From a virus, in IMG/VR virus record IMGVR_UViG_3300017964_000057, positions 1-27,873 of that record: a DNA stretch of 27,873 bases; one strand, 5' to 3'. A program made the translations under genes and the position numbers. The notes beneath the pieces are model-generated. The model was given only the letters and a program-made list of their open reading frames with translations. It was not told the origin of the DNA and did not search any database. The first letter of the stretch is position 1. Each line of letters starts with the position of its first letter. Shown one piece after another: positions 9,356-17,436 of the stretch.

Positions 9356-9808
9356 ATGAGTAATAAAATCATTTGCAGTGGTGCTATCGTCTGTTCACTA
9401 AAAACTAAGCGATTCCTGCTGCTACAAAGGACACATCAAAAGCAAATAGGCCAATGGGGATTAGTAGGAGGAACTAATGACTCAAATGAGTCTCCATGGG
9501 AAGGTCTAACGCGAGAGATTATAGAAGAAATAGGTTCTTTACCTAACTTTGTTAAAGTTATTCCATTAGAGCTTTTTGTTAGTAATGATGAAAAATTTAA
9601 TTTTCATACATATCTTTGTTTTGTAGATGAAGAGTTTATACCTGTTTTAAATGAAGAACACTCGGGATATTGTTGGGTTGATTTTGGTGTGTGGCCTAAA
9701 CCCTTACATCAGGGGTTGCGAAATACTTTAAATAATGCTACAATAAAAACTAAAGTATTAACCGCAGTCGATGTATTACAATATATCGAGGATCAGAATG
9801 ATAATTAA
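9356..9808 (+). CDS. Nudix hydrolase
   Basis: This 150-residue protein carries a complete Nudix box at residues 39-60: G39 x5 E45 x7 R53-E54-I-I-E57-E58-I-G60. It is preceded by the usual beta strand and W-x-L-V-G-G-T entry (QWGLVGGT). Nudix enzymes hydrolyse nucleoside diphosphates linked to another group, and the paired glutamates bind the divalent metal. The substrate cannot be read from the sequence. Many large marine phages carry one. It follows gp15 after 17 bases and overlaps the next gene by 11 bases. No strong ribosome site is visible. It may be housekeeping for the phage and unrelated to the radical SAM genes that follow. Confidence 0.88.
   Translation: MSNKIICSGAIVCSLKTKRFLLLQRTHQKQIGQWGLVGGTNDSNESPWEGLTREIIEEIGSLPNFVKVIPLELFVSNDEKFNFHTYLCFVDEEFIPVLNEEHSGYCWVDFGVWPKPLHQGLRNTLNNATIKTKVLTAVDVLQYIEDQNDN
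9788..9791 (+). promoter_or_regulatory. Ribosome binding site that fixes the start of the 2OG oxygenase gene
   Basis: GAGG lies six bases before the ATG at 9798. The longer open frame from the ATG at 9771 has no comparable site and would overlap the Nudix gene more deeply, so 9798 is the preferred start. Confidence 0.6.
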
Positions 9809-10328
9809 AGATTTATGGCCTACAAAATTAATACAGTTCAAATGGGATAATCAAGAACTATTAGGTAATGTTGTTAACGACATTATTCTAAAATTTCCCG
9901 ATGGTATTAGTGATAGTGAACGTCCCGATATAGAAGAATATCCTGAAATTAAACCAGCATATGATTATGTTAATGACTGCGTTGAAAAATTTTTAGAGGT
10001 TGAATTTCCTAAACAAGGAACTTATTCTTTTAGCTGGTGGGTACATGTTTATAGACAAGGTGCTACACATCATATACATAATCACTTAGGCAGTCAGTTT
10101 ACTGGTATACTTTATCTTGCAACACCTCCTGTAGGCGGAGAACTAGTATTACACGATCCAAGAGGTAATGCTAACAGAGGTTATAATAATAATTTAAAAC
10201 ATATGTTTGATCCTATTATATTAAAACCCGAAGCAGGTGATTTGTTTATATTTCCTAGTTTTGTTTGGCACAATGTTGAAACTGTAAAAGACATGCGTAT
10301 ATGCATGCCATTCGATGTGTGGTGTTAA
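9798..10328 (+). CDS. 2-oxoglutarate/Fe(II)-dependent oxygenase (2OG-FeII_Oxy_5-like)
   Basis: The protein is 176 residues from the chosen start. The motif order matches the phage-borne 2OG-Fe(II) oxygenase family: a His cluster H91-H92-x-H94-N-H96, then GILYLATPPVGGELVLHDPR at 103-122, then PEAGDLFIFPSFVWHNV with the distal metal His158, and Arg167 in DMRICMPF as the probable 2-oxoglutarate ligand. Such enzymes couple 2OG decarboxylation to hydroxylation of a substrate, usually a protein side chain or small molecule. The substrate is unknown. It sits between the Nudix and cupin genes, overlapping the Nudix stop by 11 bases and ending one base before the preferred cupin start. A role together with the radical SAM enzymes is possible but inferred only from position. 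Confidence 0.8.
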   Translation: MIIKDLWPTKLIQFKWDNQELLGNVVNDIILKFPDGISDSERPDIEEYPEIKPAYDYVNDCVEKFLEVEFPKQGTYSFSWWVHVYRQGATHHIHNHLGSQFTGILYLATPPVGGELVLHDPRGNANRGYNNNLKHMFDPIILKPEAGDLFIFPSFVWHNVETVKDMRICMPFDVWC

Positions 10329-10329
10329 T

Positions 10330-10791
10330 ATGCTACTACCTAGTGTTAGTCTATCGTACGATGAATTTGTATCTTTAATTAGAAGCGAGCATGCTTTTAA
10401 TGAAGACATGGTTAGTTATATTGATCGAAAAGGCTTGCAACACTATTTAAAATTTGACGATTATATTTCATATCTAGGTAAAATAGATAACTTATTGTTA
10501 GACAAGGATATAACAATTAAAGTAGAAAAATATGAAACTATGTGTAACTTTAATAAAGGCACTGTTCATATATTTTATGCTAAAGAAGGAAGTCCTAGTT
10601 TTGACGAGCATTGTGATCCTGTAGACTTAATGTTGCAAGTAACACATGGTGTAAAAACAATAGAAATGAATCAAAGAGATTATACGTTGCATAAGGGAGA
10701 ACGTTTATACATTCCTGCAAGTACATTACATCGTGCAACAAACAAATATGAAAGCATTATGCTATCTTGGGGTATAAATGACTGTACATAA
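10330..10791 (+). CDS. Cupin / JmjC-like Fe(II) oxygenase-type protein
   Basis: The protein has 153 residues from the ATG at 10330; an in-frame ATG at 10315, overlapping the previous gene, is possible. Residues 91-136 follow the JmjC/cupin_4 pattern H-x-D-x-x-D...Q-x-x-G-x-K...L..GE.LYIP...H: H94-C-D96-P-V-D in the first half and His134 (PASTLHRAT) as the third metal ligand, with GVKTIEM between. It has the metal-binding core but is shorter than most JmjC hydroxylases, so it may be a minimal cupin. The function could be protein hydroxylation, but no substrate is evident. It overlaps the first radical SAM gene by 14 bases, which suggests coupled translation. Confidence 0.65.
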   Translation: MLLPSVSLSYDEFVSLIRSEHAFNEDMVSYIDRKGLQHYLKFDDYISYLGKIDNLLLDKDITIKVEKYETMCNFNKGTVHIFYAKEGSPSFDEHCDPVDLMLQVTHGVKTIEMNQRDYTLHKGERLYIPASTLHRATNKYESIMLSWGINDCT

Positions 10792-11803
10792 TGCTACACA
10801 ATATATGTCCTATATTAAAACAACCGAGACTTGTAATTTAAACTGTTCTCATTGTTTTACTAACGGTACAAGTGGACGTAAGATTTATTTTAACCCTGTT
10901 GCTACAGCAGACTTTTTTAATAGGCTGTATGCCAAAATGCCCAACAGTGGAATAGCGTTTGAGTTTCACGGTGGTGAGCCTATGCTTGCACCTGTAGAAG
11001 ATATGAAACTGTTTCACAAACTGACTTACGATGTTTGGGGTGACAGAGCATACTATGGCATGACTACTAACCTAACTTATAAACTAACAGACGATAAACT
11101 TGATTTAATATACGGAATATTGCACAAGCGTTTGGGTACAAGTTACGATCCGTTTATACGTTGGGCAAATGAAAAACAACAAAAATTATGGGAAGATAAT
11201 GTACGTCAACTAACAGCAGACGGTGTTGAAATCAAATGCTTTGTAAGTCTAAGCAAGGACATGATACAAGAAAACCCAGCAGATGTTATTGAATATCTTA
11301 TTAGTTTAGGAATACAAGAAGTTGACTTTGAACGTTTAACTTCAGACGGTAATGCAGTACGCAATCCTAAAATATTTCCTACAAATATAGAAATACAAGA
11401 TTGGTATATGCTGCTTCATAAAGAAACACAAGCAAGAGGTTTGCGTGATAAAATATACAATCAAACACTTGAAAGTGTGTATATGAAGTTTGAAGAAGGC
11501 ATTACTCGTGCAAGTACATTTTGTAGAGACTGTGAGCAAAAACTGTTTACTGTAAATGCAGATGGAACTATTGCAGGATGTCCGAACTCAGCACCTACAG
11601 CACACTATGCACACATAAGTGATGACATTGACACTGTGTTATATCATCCAGAACGTATGTGTAACATTGCTAATGAATTAAATAGAAATCCCAAGTGCTA
11701 TGAATGCCCTGTGCAGTTTTATTGTGGTGGCGACTGTTATAAACTTGCGTGGGAAGGCAATGTATGTCCTGCACCTAAAAAACTTATGTTGGAGTTGGCA
11801 TAA
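10778..11803 (+). CDS. Radical SAM/SPASM protein A
   Basis: This 341-residue protein has the radical SAM cluster motif C19-x3-C23-x2-C26 (CNLNCSHC) and a SAM-contact motif HGGEPML at 64-70. It carries a full SPASM-type C-terminal cysteine set: C252 and G-x4-C268 (GTIAGC), then C307-x2-C310-x5-C316-x3-C320 and C330. SPASM domains hold extra 4Fe-4S clusters and are typical of enzymes that modify peptides or proteins, such as anaerobic sulfatase-maturing enzymes and sactipeptide or quinohemoprotein maturases. The substrate is not known. The ATG at 10778 follows a GGGG run; an ATG at 10805 is an alternative. It is the first of three rSAM genes in the rightward unit and shares a one-base overlap (TAATG) with the next. 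Confidence 0.88.
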   Translation: MTVHNATQYMSYIKTTETCNLNCSHCFTNGTSGRKIYFNPVATADFFNRLYAKMPNSGIAFEFHGGEPMLAPVEDMKLFHKLTYDVWGDRAYYGMTTNLTYKLTDDKLDLIYGILHKRLGTSYDPFIRWANEKQQKLWEDNVRQLTADGVEIKCFVSLSKDMIQENPADVIEYLISLGIQEVDFERLTSDGNAVRNPKIFPTNIEIQDWYMLLHKETQARGLRDKIYNQTLESVYMKFEEGITRASTFCRDCEQKLFTVNADGTIAGCPNSAPTAHYAHISDDIDTVLYHPERMCNIANELNRNPKCYECPVQFYCGGDCYKLAWEGNVCPAPKKLMLELA

Positions 11804-12837
11804 TGGATTTAATTATTAAACCAACAGAAGCGTGTAACTTTAAATGTACATTCTGCTCGTCAACTAAGATTGACCCTAACAATGCAGGACTACTTGATCA
11901 CGATTACATTTTTAGATTTTTAAAACGCTATCCTGATACAAACACTATTATTGTAAATGGTGGCGATCCACTAATGGTCGAGCCAGACTATTACTGGAAG
12001 ATTATCAAGTTTTTAGATGAACATAATATGCCTGCAACTATTAGTTTTACTAGTAACTTGTGGCCATTCTATGTTAAGCCGGACAAGTGGGTTGAACTGT
12101 TTAATCATCCACGCATGGGTATTGCTACTAGCTTCCAATACGGTAGTGGCAGACTTAAAGGCGATATGAGTGTGTTCACTGAAGAAGATTTTTGGAAAGT
12201 ATCAGACAAGATGTTAGAGCTTGTAGGATACCGTCCTGAGTTTATTGCTGTTATTGATGATATGAATGATTGGAGTATTATTAAAACAGTTGAACTTGCT
12301 AAACAAATGGACGTAGTATGCAAAGTAAACTATGCTATGGCCAGTGGCGAACAAGGTTACACTTATCGCCTAAGCAAAATATATAAAGCGTATTTAGACA
12401 TACACGAAGCAGGTCTTACTCCTTGGGAATATAACACACAACAAATGATACGCAGACTGCAAACTGACACAACTACGTGTCCGCAGAACAGACACTGTGA
12501 CGAAGGTATTAGAGCATTTAATCCAGGTGGTGACTATTACAGTTGTGGCAGCTTAGGTGATGACAAAGATTATCCTATTGACTTTGAATATGAAATGTCA
12601 GGCGGATTTAGCACACCATTGCAAGATGCACCTGAACTTATATCAATGAAGCAGGCTTGTTTGACTTGTCCTATGTTCCGTATATGTAACGGCTGTCGTA
12701 AAACCGTGCGAGATCATAAACGTGAAGGTGTTGTAGAAGATCATTGTTTTCAAATGAAACAACTTGCACCTAAGATACTAGAACTTAATGGTCAAGATCC
12801 TAACGAAGTTACACCTTATGTGAGAGAATATGACTGA
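11803..12837 (+). CDS. Radical SAM/SPASM protein B
   Basis: This 344-residue protein has C11-x3-C15-x2-C18 (CNFKCTFC) and the SAM motif NGGDPLM at 52-58, where Asp replaces the usual Glu of GGE. The C-terminal half carries a SPASM-like set: C226, C232, G243-x4-C248, then C286-x2-C289-x5-C295-x2-C298 and C315. It is therefore probably a multi-cluster enzyme of the peptide-modifying type. The start overlaps the stop of protein A by one base, with GGAG upstream, and its end overlaps the next rSAM gene by eight bases. It is clearly different in sequence from protein A, so these are not recent duplicates. The substrate is unknown. Confidence 0.87.
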   Translation: MDLIIKPTEACNFKCTFCSSTKIDPNNAGLLDHDYIFRFLKRYPDTNTIIVNGGDPLMVEPDYYWKIIKFLDEHNMPATISFTSNLWPFYVKPDKWVELFNHPRMGIATSFQYGSGRLKGDMSVFTEEDFWKVSDKMLELVGYRPEFIAVIDDMNDWSIIKTVELAKQMDVVCKVNYAMASGEQGYTYRLSKIYKAYLDIHEAGLTPWEYNTQQMIRRLQTDTTTCPQNRHCDEGIRAFNPGGDYYSCGSLGDDKDYPIDFEYEMSGGFSTPLQDAPELISMKQACLTCPMFRICNGCRKTVRDHKREGVVEDHCFQMKQLAPKILELNGQDPNEVTPYVREYD

Positions 12838-13747
12838 GTTTACTGTTAGCATAAACCCTACATACTTTTGTAACTTTCGTTGCGACTTTTGTTATCTTAC
12901 ACCAGAGCAACTAGCAAACAAACATCGTATTAGCCCACAAGAACTTGATCAAAGATTAAGCGAAATAACTGTGCCTATTACACACGTTGACTTATATGGC
13001 GGTGAAATAGGATTACTTGACAAAGATTACTTTTACAGCATTAAAAGTGTAATAAAAAAACACTTTGCTGGTACTATAAATATTAATACTAACTTTAGTG
13101 CAAGACCGGATTTCTTTTTAGACGACGATGTGCATGTTAGTGTGAGCTATGATTTTGAAGCACGTGAGCTAAGTGACACTGTGTTAAGAAACATATTATT
13201 GTTTCCTAAAGATGTAAGTGTACTTGTTTTAGCAAGCCCAAAAGTATTAGCAACAGACGTAGACTTTATGATTAACACATTTAATATGGTTCAGAATATT
13301 AAGTGTGTTGAGATAAAACCTTACAGCACTAACCAAGCAAATGCACACCCTGTTACACACAAAGACTTTGAAGAACACGTTAAAAAATGGATAGAGTCAC
13401 CAATACAAAAGCAATTTGATTTTGTAAATGTTGACGAGTTAGAAGATGTATTAGATGGAAAACGTAATGCATTTTCAAACGATCATGTTTATATTACTCC
13501 AGATGCTAAGTTTGGTGTGCTAGAGTTTGATGACAATGATAATGAATATTTTGAAAAATATAATAAATTTGAAGATTATCTATTTTGGGCCGATCAAGAG
13601 CCAACAAAAAATTTAAGTCCTATATGTCATAGTTGCGAATACTATGGAAAATGTTTAACAGAACATTATAGATTTGTACATGACTTAGATAATGGATGCA
13701 ATGGTTACAAAGGATTAATAGACTGGTATGCTAGACTGGAAGATTAG
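12830..13747 (+). CDS. Radical SAM protein C with a shortened C-terminal cluster region
   Basis: This 305-residue protein has C14-x3-C18-x2-C21 (CNFRCDFCYL) and a GGE motif in LYGGEIGLL near residue 56. The C-terminus has only four clustered cysteines, C266-x2-C269-x5-C275 and C290. That matches one cluster of a SPASM or twitch domain and is the same layout seen in the five minus-strand paralogues. It is shorter than proteins A and B. It overlaps protein B at its start and the next small gene by 20 bases at its end. Family membership is clear from the motifs. Substrate and product cannot be read from the sequence. Confidence 0.83.
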   Translation: MTEFTVSINPTYFCNFRCDFCYLTPEQLANKHRISPQELDQRLSEITVPITHVDLYGGEIGLLDKDYFYSIKSVIKKHFAGTININTNFSARPDFFLDDDVHVSVSYDFEARELSDTVLRNILLFPKDVSVLVLASPKVLATDVDFMINTFNMVQNIKCVEIKPYSTNQANAHPVTHKDFEEHVKKWIESPIQKQFDFVNVDELEDVLDGKRNAFSNDHVYITPDAKFGVLEFDDNDNEYFEKYNKFEDYLFWADQEPTKNLSPICHSCEYYGKCLTEHYRFVHDLDNGCNGYKGLIDWYARLED

Positions 13748-14147
13748 ACAACAACTTTTTAATTCTACTGCGGAAGAATTTACAGACGACTTAAATTTAG
13801 TTAATATTCGCACAGAAGAAGATAGTGTTACTTGGGCAGTAAAACACTTTAACGAACGTGTAGACGAATGGGTATATCCTGCTAAAAGTTATTTTGTAGC
13901 AATATGTTATGCTTATTGGATTAGTTTAGATTTTCGTTACGACTTTATTGAACTGCTAGACGACAAAGACTTGTTAGCAGGCAACGATCCATACTTTAAA
14001 ACTTATAGTGAAGATAAAGCAACTTACAATGCTATACTTGATCAGGTTGAACTACCTGATCCTTCATCTCAGATGGGAATGGTGCCCGACGTTCGATCGT
14101 ATTATGAGGAAGAGATGATGTTTGACGAGTATCCCCTACATAGTTAA
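13728..14147 (+). CDS. Small acidic protein of unknown function
   Basis: I do not recognise this 139-residue protein. It is acidic and rich in aromatic residues, with a central predicted helical stretch (SYFVAICYAYWISLDFRY) that is moderately hydrophobic but interrupted by charges, so it need not be a membrane segment. It has one cysteine and no catalytic motif I can name. It starts within the end of radical SAM gene C and is the last gene of the rightward unit. Its last 116 bases overlap the end of the opposite-strand radical SAM gene D. Its place suggests an accessory or partner protein for the rSAM enzymes, but that is inference. Confidence 0.6.
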   Translation: MLDWKIRQQLFNSTAEEFTDDLNLVNIRTEEDSVTWAVKHFNERVDEWVYPAKSYFVAICYAYWISLDFRYDFIELLDDKDLLAGNDPYFKTYSEDKATYNAILDQVELPDPSSQMGMVPDVRSYYEEEMMFDEYPLHS

Positions 14148-15243
14148 AAAATTCACGTATAGGACATACGCCCGGCGGTAAGTCTCTTGCACGGTTCTTC
14201 CAGTCCCATTGTGTATAACAACGAAAACCACAACGATCAAAATAAGGACAACTTAAACAACCTACTTCATCCATGTATGCTTGCATAAGGTTGGTGTTGT
14301 CTTTTCTAATATATGCATGATTAAAGTCATTGCGTGTATAACGATGCCAACGACAGTTTGCAGTTGTGTTGTCAGGGAATATTGTGAGCTTGTTTAAACT
14401 CATACAGTGCATTTGATTTTTATCTTGTGTTAATAATTCTCTATAAGGAAATACCATAGGATAGTTATCTGCAATATATTTCATAAACTTCAAATACAAA
14501 CTATCACTTGGTACTAGATGATCGTAACCTGGATCAGGAATAAAATCATCAAAGAACAAATCAAAATTTTTGTACAAGTAATCAAAATACTCATCGCCAG
14601 CAAACAGTGCGTTAATACTGTCTGTTGTTGCTACTAGGTTAATAGTAGACACATAGTCTTTGAAACGTTCGATATTTTTAGTGTATTGTCCGCCTGTAGG
14701 ACGACCGCTTAGATCATAACTAGCAATCAGTTTACTTGGGATGTCTACTGCATTTAATTTGTCTAACAGTGTACGTACATCTTCGTGATATTTGAATAAA
14801 AAGTTGCTGACCCAAACTACTTGTATTACATGTCCGTACTTGTCACAGATTTTTTTAATCTCAAGCATTAGATCATAATACATAGGATACAGTGTTTCTC
14901 TTGCACGGTCTTGAAACAGCTCTCCGCCTACCATATTAAACTGCATAGCATGTACTTTGCCTTGCATCTTTTTACAGTGTGCTTCTACTAGAGGAAGTTT
15001 AGCAAGCATTTCAGGATATGTCATGCCCACTGTACTGTCTTTGTCATGAAAGCAAAAGTCGCACACAATAGGACAGTTTTCAAATAGAGTGATTTCTATT
15101 TCGCCAATAAGAGGACGCTTACGCTCTAGTATCATATGCGTAACTGCATTTGCTGCTTGTTGTTCCGGAGTGTCTAATAAATGATCGTCGGTAACATTTT
15201 CAGGCATTAATGCTTTTAATATTTCTGTGCCACAACCGCCCAT
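14032..15243 (-). CDS. Radical SAM/SPASM protein D
   Basis: This 403-residue protein carries C57-x3-C61-x2-C64 (CPIVCDFC), a GGE motif at about 106-108 (MVGGELF), and a full SPASM-type set: C280, C297, C329-x2-C332-x5-C338-x3-C342 and C360. This resembles the peptide/protein-modifying SPASM enzymes more than its upstream neighbours do. An N-terminal extension of ~45 residues precedes the rSAM core. The last ~38 residues follow the final cysteine and are encoded in the part overlapping the opposite gene, so the tail is probably not part of the catalytic fold. The start shares a TAATG overlap with the preceding gene. A T4-consensus late promoter lies 41 bases upstream. It is the last gene of the leftward unit. 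Confidence 0.87.
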   Translation of the reverse strand: MGGCGTEILKALMPENVTDDHLLDTPEQQAANAVTHMILERKRPLIGEIEITLFENCPIVCDFCFHDKDSTVGMTYPEMLAKLPLVEAHCKKMQGKVHAMQFNMVGGELFQDRARETLYPMYYDLMLEIKKICDKYGHVIQVVWVSNFLFKYHEDVRTLLDKLNAVDIPSKLIASYDLSGRPTGGQYTKNIERFKDYVSTINLVATTDSINALFAGDEYFDYLYKNFDLFFDDFIPDPGYDHLVPSDSLYLKFMKYIADNYPMVFPYRELLTQDKNQMHCMSLNKLTIFPDNTTANCRWHRYTRNDFNHAYIRKDNTNLMQAYMDEVGCLSCPYFDRCGFRCYTQWDWKNRARDLPPGVCPIREFFNYVGDTRQTSSLPHNTIERRAPFPSEMKDQVVQPDQV

Positions 15244-16367
15244 TATCTATAACCTATATTATTGTAAAGTGCCATTACGTTTTTATTTATAAGGCACTCG
15301 TTTTGTTGTATTACATCTGACATGAGTGTTTGTATTAGCCTTGAGTTACAATTTTCAACATACTCACAGTTGTTGCACACAAGGTTAGGTATATTTTTAT
15401 ACTGTTGTATTTGCAAGTTGTGCTTTTTATTCATTATACTTGTTAGCACACTGCCTTCTATTGGTATCTCAAAGCTCTCATGATATATTGGAGAGTTTTC
15501 ATATAAGAAAGGAACAACATATAACTTGTCGTTATTAACAGTAACAATAACTTCGTTAAAGTTTTTATGACTATTATCACTTTGTTGCCAAATAAAGTTT
15601 TCTTTAAAACGTTTTTCGTCTTTGTCTACAACACTTTGTATACTGTTATTCCAGCCTTGTATTATGCCTAACATTTTGTCAGGCTTGTTTACCATTGCAC
15701 GTACTAGACTAGGTCCCCATTCTACAACAGTACCCCATTTTTTACGCACACTTTCTATTTTATCCAATACATCATCGTCAACTTTTTGTGTAATATTACA
15801 AAGCAGACTTACTTCATACTCAACACTACTTGCTTCCATCATTGCAAGGCGTTTTTCAATAAGACTGTGTACGTTTGAGTTATCCAACATATGCAAGTCA
15901 ACTGCTATTTGTACATCAAAAGGACGCTCACAAAGATAACTGTTTTCAACATGTTTAATTACTTGTTCAACACGTTCGTCTCCGATGAAAAAATCAACTG
16001 AACAGTTGTGTTGCAAGCCTCCTTCTTCAGGTAAAGCATCAACTATTTTACGAAAACGAGGATCTTCTAATACAGGTATAATATTGCCGCTTGAAAAGAA
16101 ATCGGTAGGTCCTACAATAATATCATCAAGCACATATTGTTCGGTTAGTTCATCAACTAATTGTGCTGCTAGGTCAAGTCCTAACCCTGTTCCGTAGTTT
16201 TTTCTGCGTTTAACAAAACAACCTGAACAGTTATATGCACACCCTTCAAGTATTTCAAGCATGAGTTGTATTTTTATTTTGTTTTGATCAGCAGGATTTA
16301 CAAAACCTTCATCATGATAATCTGTTTTATTTTTGTTTAAGTAGTCTTGCCAATCTTTACGTAGCAT
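15243..16367 (-). CDS. Radical SAM-like protein E, GPTD paralogue family
   Basis: The protein is 374 residues from the ATG at 16367, chosen because GGAGAG lies five bases upstream; an 11-residue longer frame from 16400 overlaps the previous gene further and lacks a site. It has C43-x3-C47-x2-C50 (CAYNCSGCFVKRR) and VGPTD at 85-89, where radical SAM proteins usually have GGE. It has a PFLYEN motif near residue 285 and a C-terminal four-cysteine set C331-x2-C334-x5-C340-x17-C358. These landmarks are shared with four upstream neighbours, so it belongs to a tandem paralogue array. It is the last and probably one of the more diverged members. It is likely a radical SAM enzyme with one auxiliary cluster; the substrate is unknown. 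Confidence 0.78.
   Translation of the reverse strand: MLRKDWQDYLNKNKTDYHDEGFVNPADQNKIKIQLMLEILEGCAYNCSGCFVKRRKNYGTGLGLDLAAQLVDELTEQYVLDDIIVGPTDFFSSGNIIPVLEDPRFRKIVDALPEEGGLQHNCSVDFFIGDERVEQVIKHVENSYLCERPFDVQIAVDLHMLDNSNVHSLIEKRLAMMEASSVEYEVSLLCNITQKVDDDVLDKIESVRKKWGTVVEWGPSLVRAMVNKPDKMLGIIQGWNNSIQSVVDKDEKRFKENFIWQQSDNSHKNFNEVIVTVNNDKLYVVPFLYENSPIYHESFEIPIEGSVLTSIMNKKHNLQIQQYKNIPNLVCNNCEYVENCNSRLIQTLMSDVIQQNECLINKNVMALYNNIGYR
15284..15291 (-). promoter_or_regulatory. Internal late-type promoter (TATAAATA) ahead of radical SAM gene D
   Basis: The minus strand reads TATAAATA, the exact T4 late-promoter element, 41 bases before the ATG of gene D and inside the 3' end of gene E. It could give gene D its own late transcript. 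Exact matches are expected several times by chance in DNA this AT-rich, so only the position supports it. Confidence 0.35.
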
Positions 16368-17436
16368 TATAGCTCTCCAATACACGTAAAGGATATACAC
16401 AGTCTTTAAATTTATAGTGTTCCATATACTTTAGTACATGTTTACTCATACATATTTCTCTACGACTACAATTTTCACAACTTGTAGTTTCTGATAGGTA
16501 ATCTAGCTGTTCTAAATATAATGTTGTTTTTAAATCAGTCCAACTTTTAATGTCTGTAGGATTTTGCACACGAAACTCATCAGTTTTTATTAGTGCTGCT
16601 TCATAAACAAACGGAGTTGAATAAAACTCTCCTTGACTGAATGTATAGTTAAGTTCAAACGGACCACCTTGGTCTTTGTCTGCAATAGTCATTGCAAGAT
16701 ATTCTTTATTTGTATCGTTAAAAGTATTTTCAATAGTCTTAACCCAGTCATTAATTAAACGTTCGTGTATTACACCTTTGCTGTAACGTTGATAGCTAGG
16801 TAGTGTTTCCAATATACTTTCGTATTCATCACGCACTATGCGACTTATTTCTGCTAGATTTTCAATATTGCTATCTATATTAAATGTAATGTAATAATCT
16901 ACAGGATCAGTAAACTTGTTTAGTACTTCATGTATACGTGCAATGTTATTTTTTCTATATGTAGGATCTAAAACTTGTTTAGGATCTATTACAACTTGGA
17001 AACCATATAGAAAATCATCACGCTTTGGTATACTGTTGAACTTCTCTATAACTTGGTCAATGTATTTGTCGTCTGCTTGCAGTGTACTTGGCATTTCAAT
17101 AGTAGTACAACGACTTACTAGCGTTCTAAAGTTTTCGTAATCTAGTAAATCTAATATATTCAAGTTACCAAACACATCTGTAGGACCAATGTTTACACTT
17201 GTAAAGCGTATATTGTTAGACATAAACAGTTCTTGTGCATCAAGTACCTTTTGAATGTCTTCGTTTGTAACTTGTTGACGTCTACGATTAACAAAGCACC
17301 CTGCACAGTTATGTATACAACCATCAAGAACGTCTAGAGTCATGTTTACTTTTATTTCGTGAGCATTTGCCACACCAATATTGTAATCTTCGTGTCCTCT
17401 AGTTGTTTCCCAATAGTTATTTTTTACGATTGGCAT
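16357..17436 (-). CDS. Radical SAM-like protein F, GPTD paralogue family
   Basis: This 359-residue protein has C40-x3-C44-x2-C47 (CIHNCAGCFVNRR), IGPTD at 83-87, a TPFVYEA motif, and the C-terminal set C320-x2-C323-x5-C329-x16-C346. It opens MPIVKNNYWE, very like gene G (MPVIKNNLYYE), and both have LDVLDGCIH before the cluster, so F and G are probably the closest pair in the array. It overlaps gene G by 20 bases at its start and gene E by 11 bases at its end. The conserved iron-sulfur motifs argue for an active radical SAM enzyme. The lack of a normal GGE motif means the SAM-binding mode may differ. Confidence 0.8.
   Translation of the reverse strand: MPIVKNNYWETTRGHEDYNIGVANAHEIKVNMTLDVLDGCIHNCAGCFVNRRRQQVTNEDIQKVLDAQELFMSNNIRFTSVNIGPTDVFGNLNILDLLDYENFRTLVSRCTTIEMPSTLQADDKYIDQVIEKFNSIPKRDDFLYGFQVVIDPKQVLDPTYRKNNIARIHEVLNKFTDPVDYYITFNIDSNIENLAEISRIVRDEYESILETLPSYQRYSKGVIHERLINDWVKTIENTFNDTNKEYLAMTIADKDQGGPFELNYTFSQGEFYSTPFVYEAALIKTDEFRVQNPTDIKSWTDLKTTLYLEQLDYLSETTSCENCSRREICMSKHVLKYMEHYKFKDCVYPLRVLESYNAT
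16373..16378 (-). promoter_or_regulatory. Ribosome binding site that fixes the start of radical SAM gene E
   Basis: The minus strand reads GGAGAG, five bases before the ATG at 16367. It overlaps the last codons of gene F and supports the shorter start over the in-frame ATG at 16400. Confidence 0.65.

Noticed and set aside
9771-9797. Longer start for the 2OG oxygenase at 9771
   Set aside because: The nine extra residues overlap the Nudix gene and lack a ribosome site, whereas ATG 9798 has GAGG at good spacing.
13075-13082. Exact TATAAATA on the plus strand inside radical SAM gene C
   Set aside because: No gene start lies within 600 bases downstream, and several such matches are expected by chance in this AT-rich DNA.
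14032-14147. Rho-independent terminator at the convergent junction
   Set aside because: I see no GC-rich hairpin followed by a T run on either strand here.
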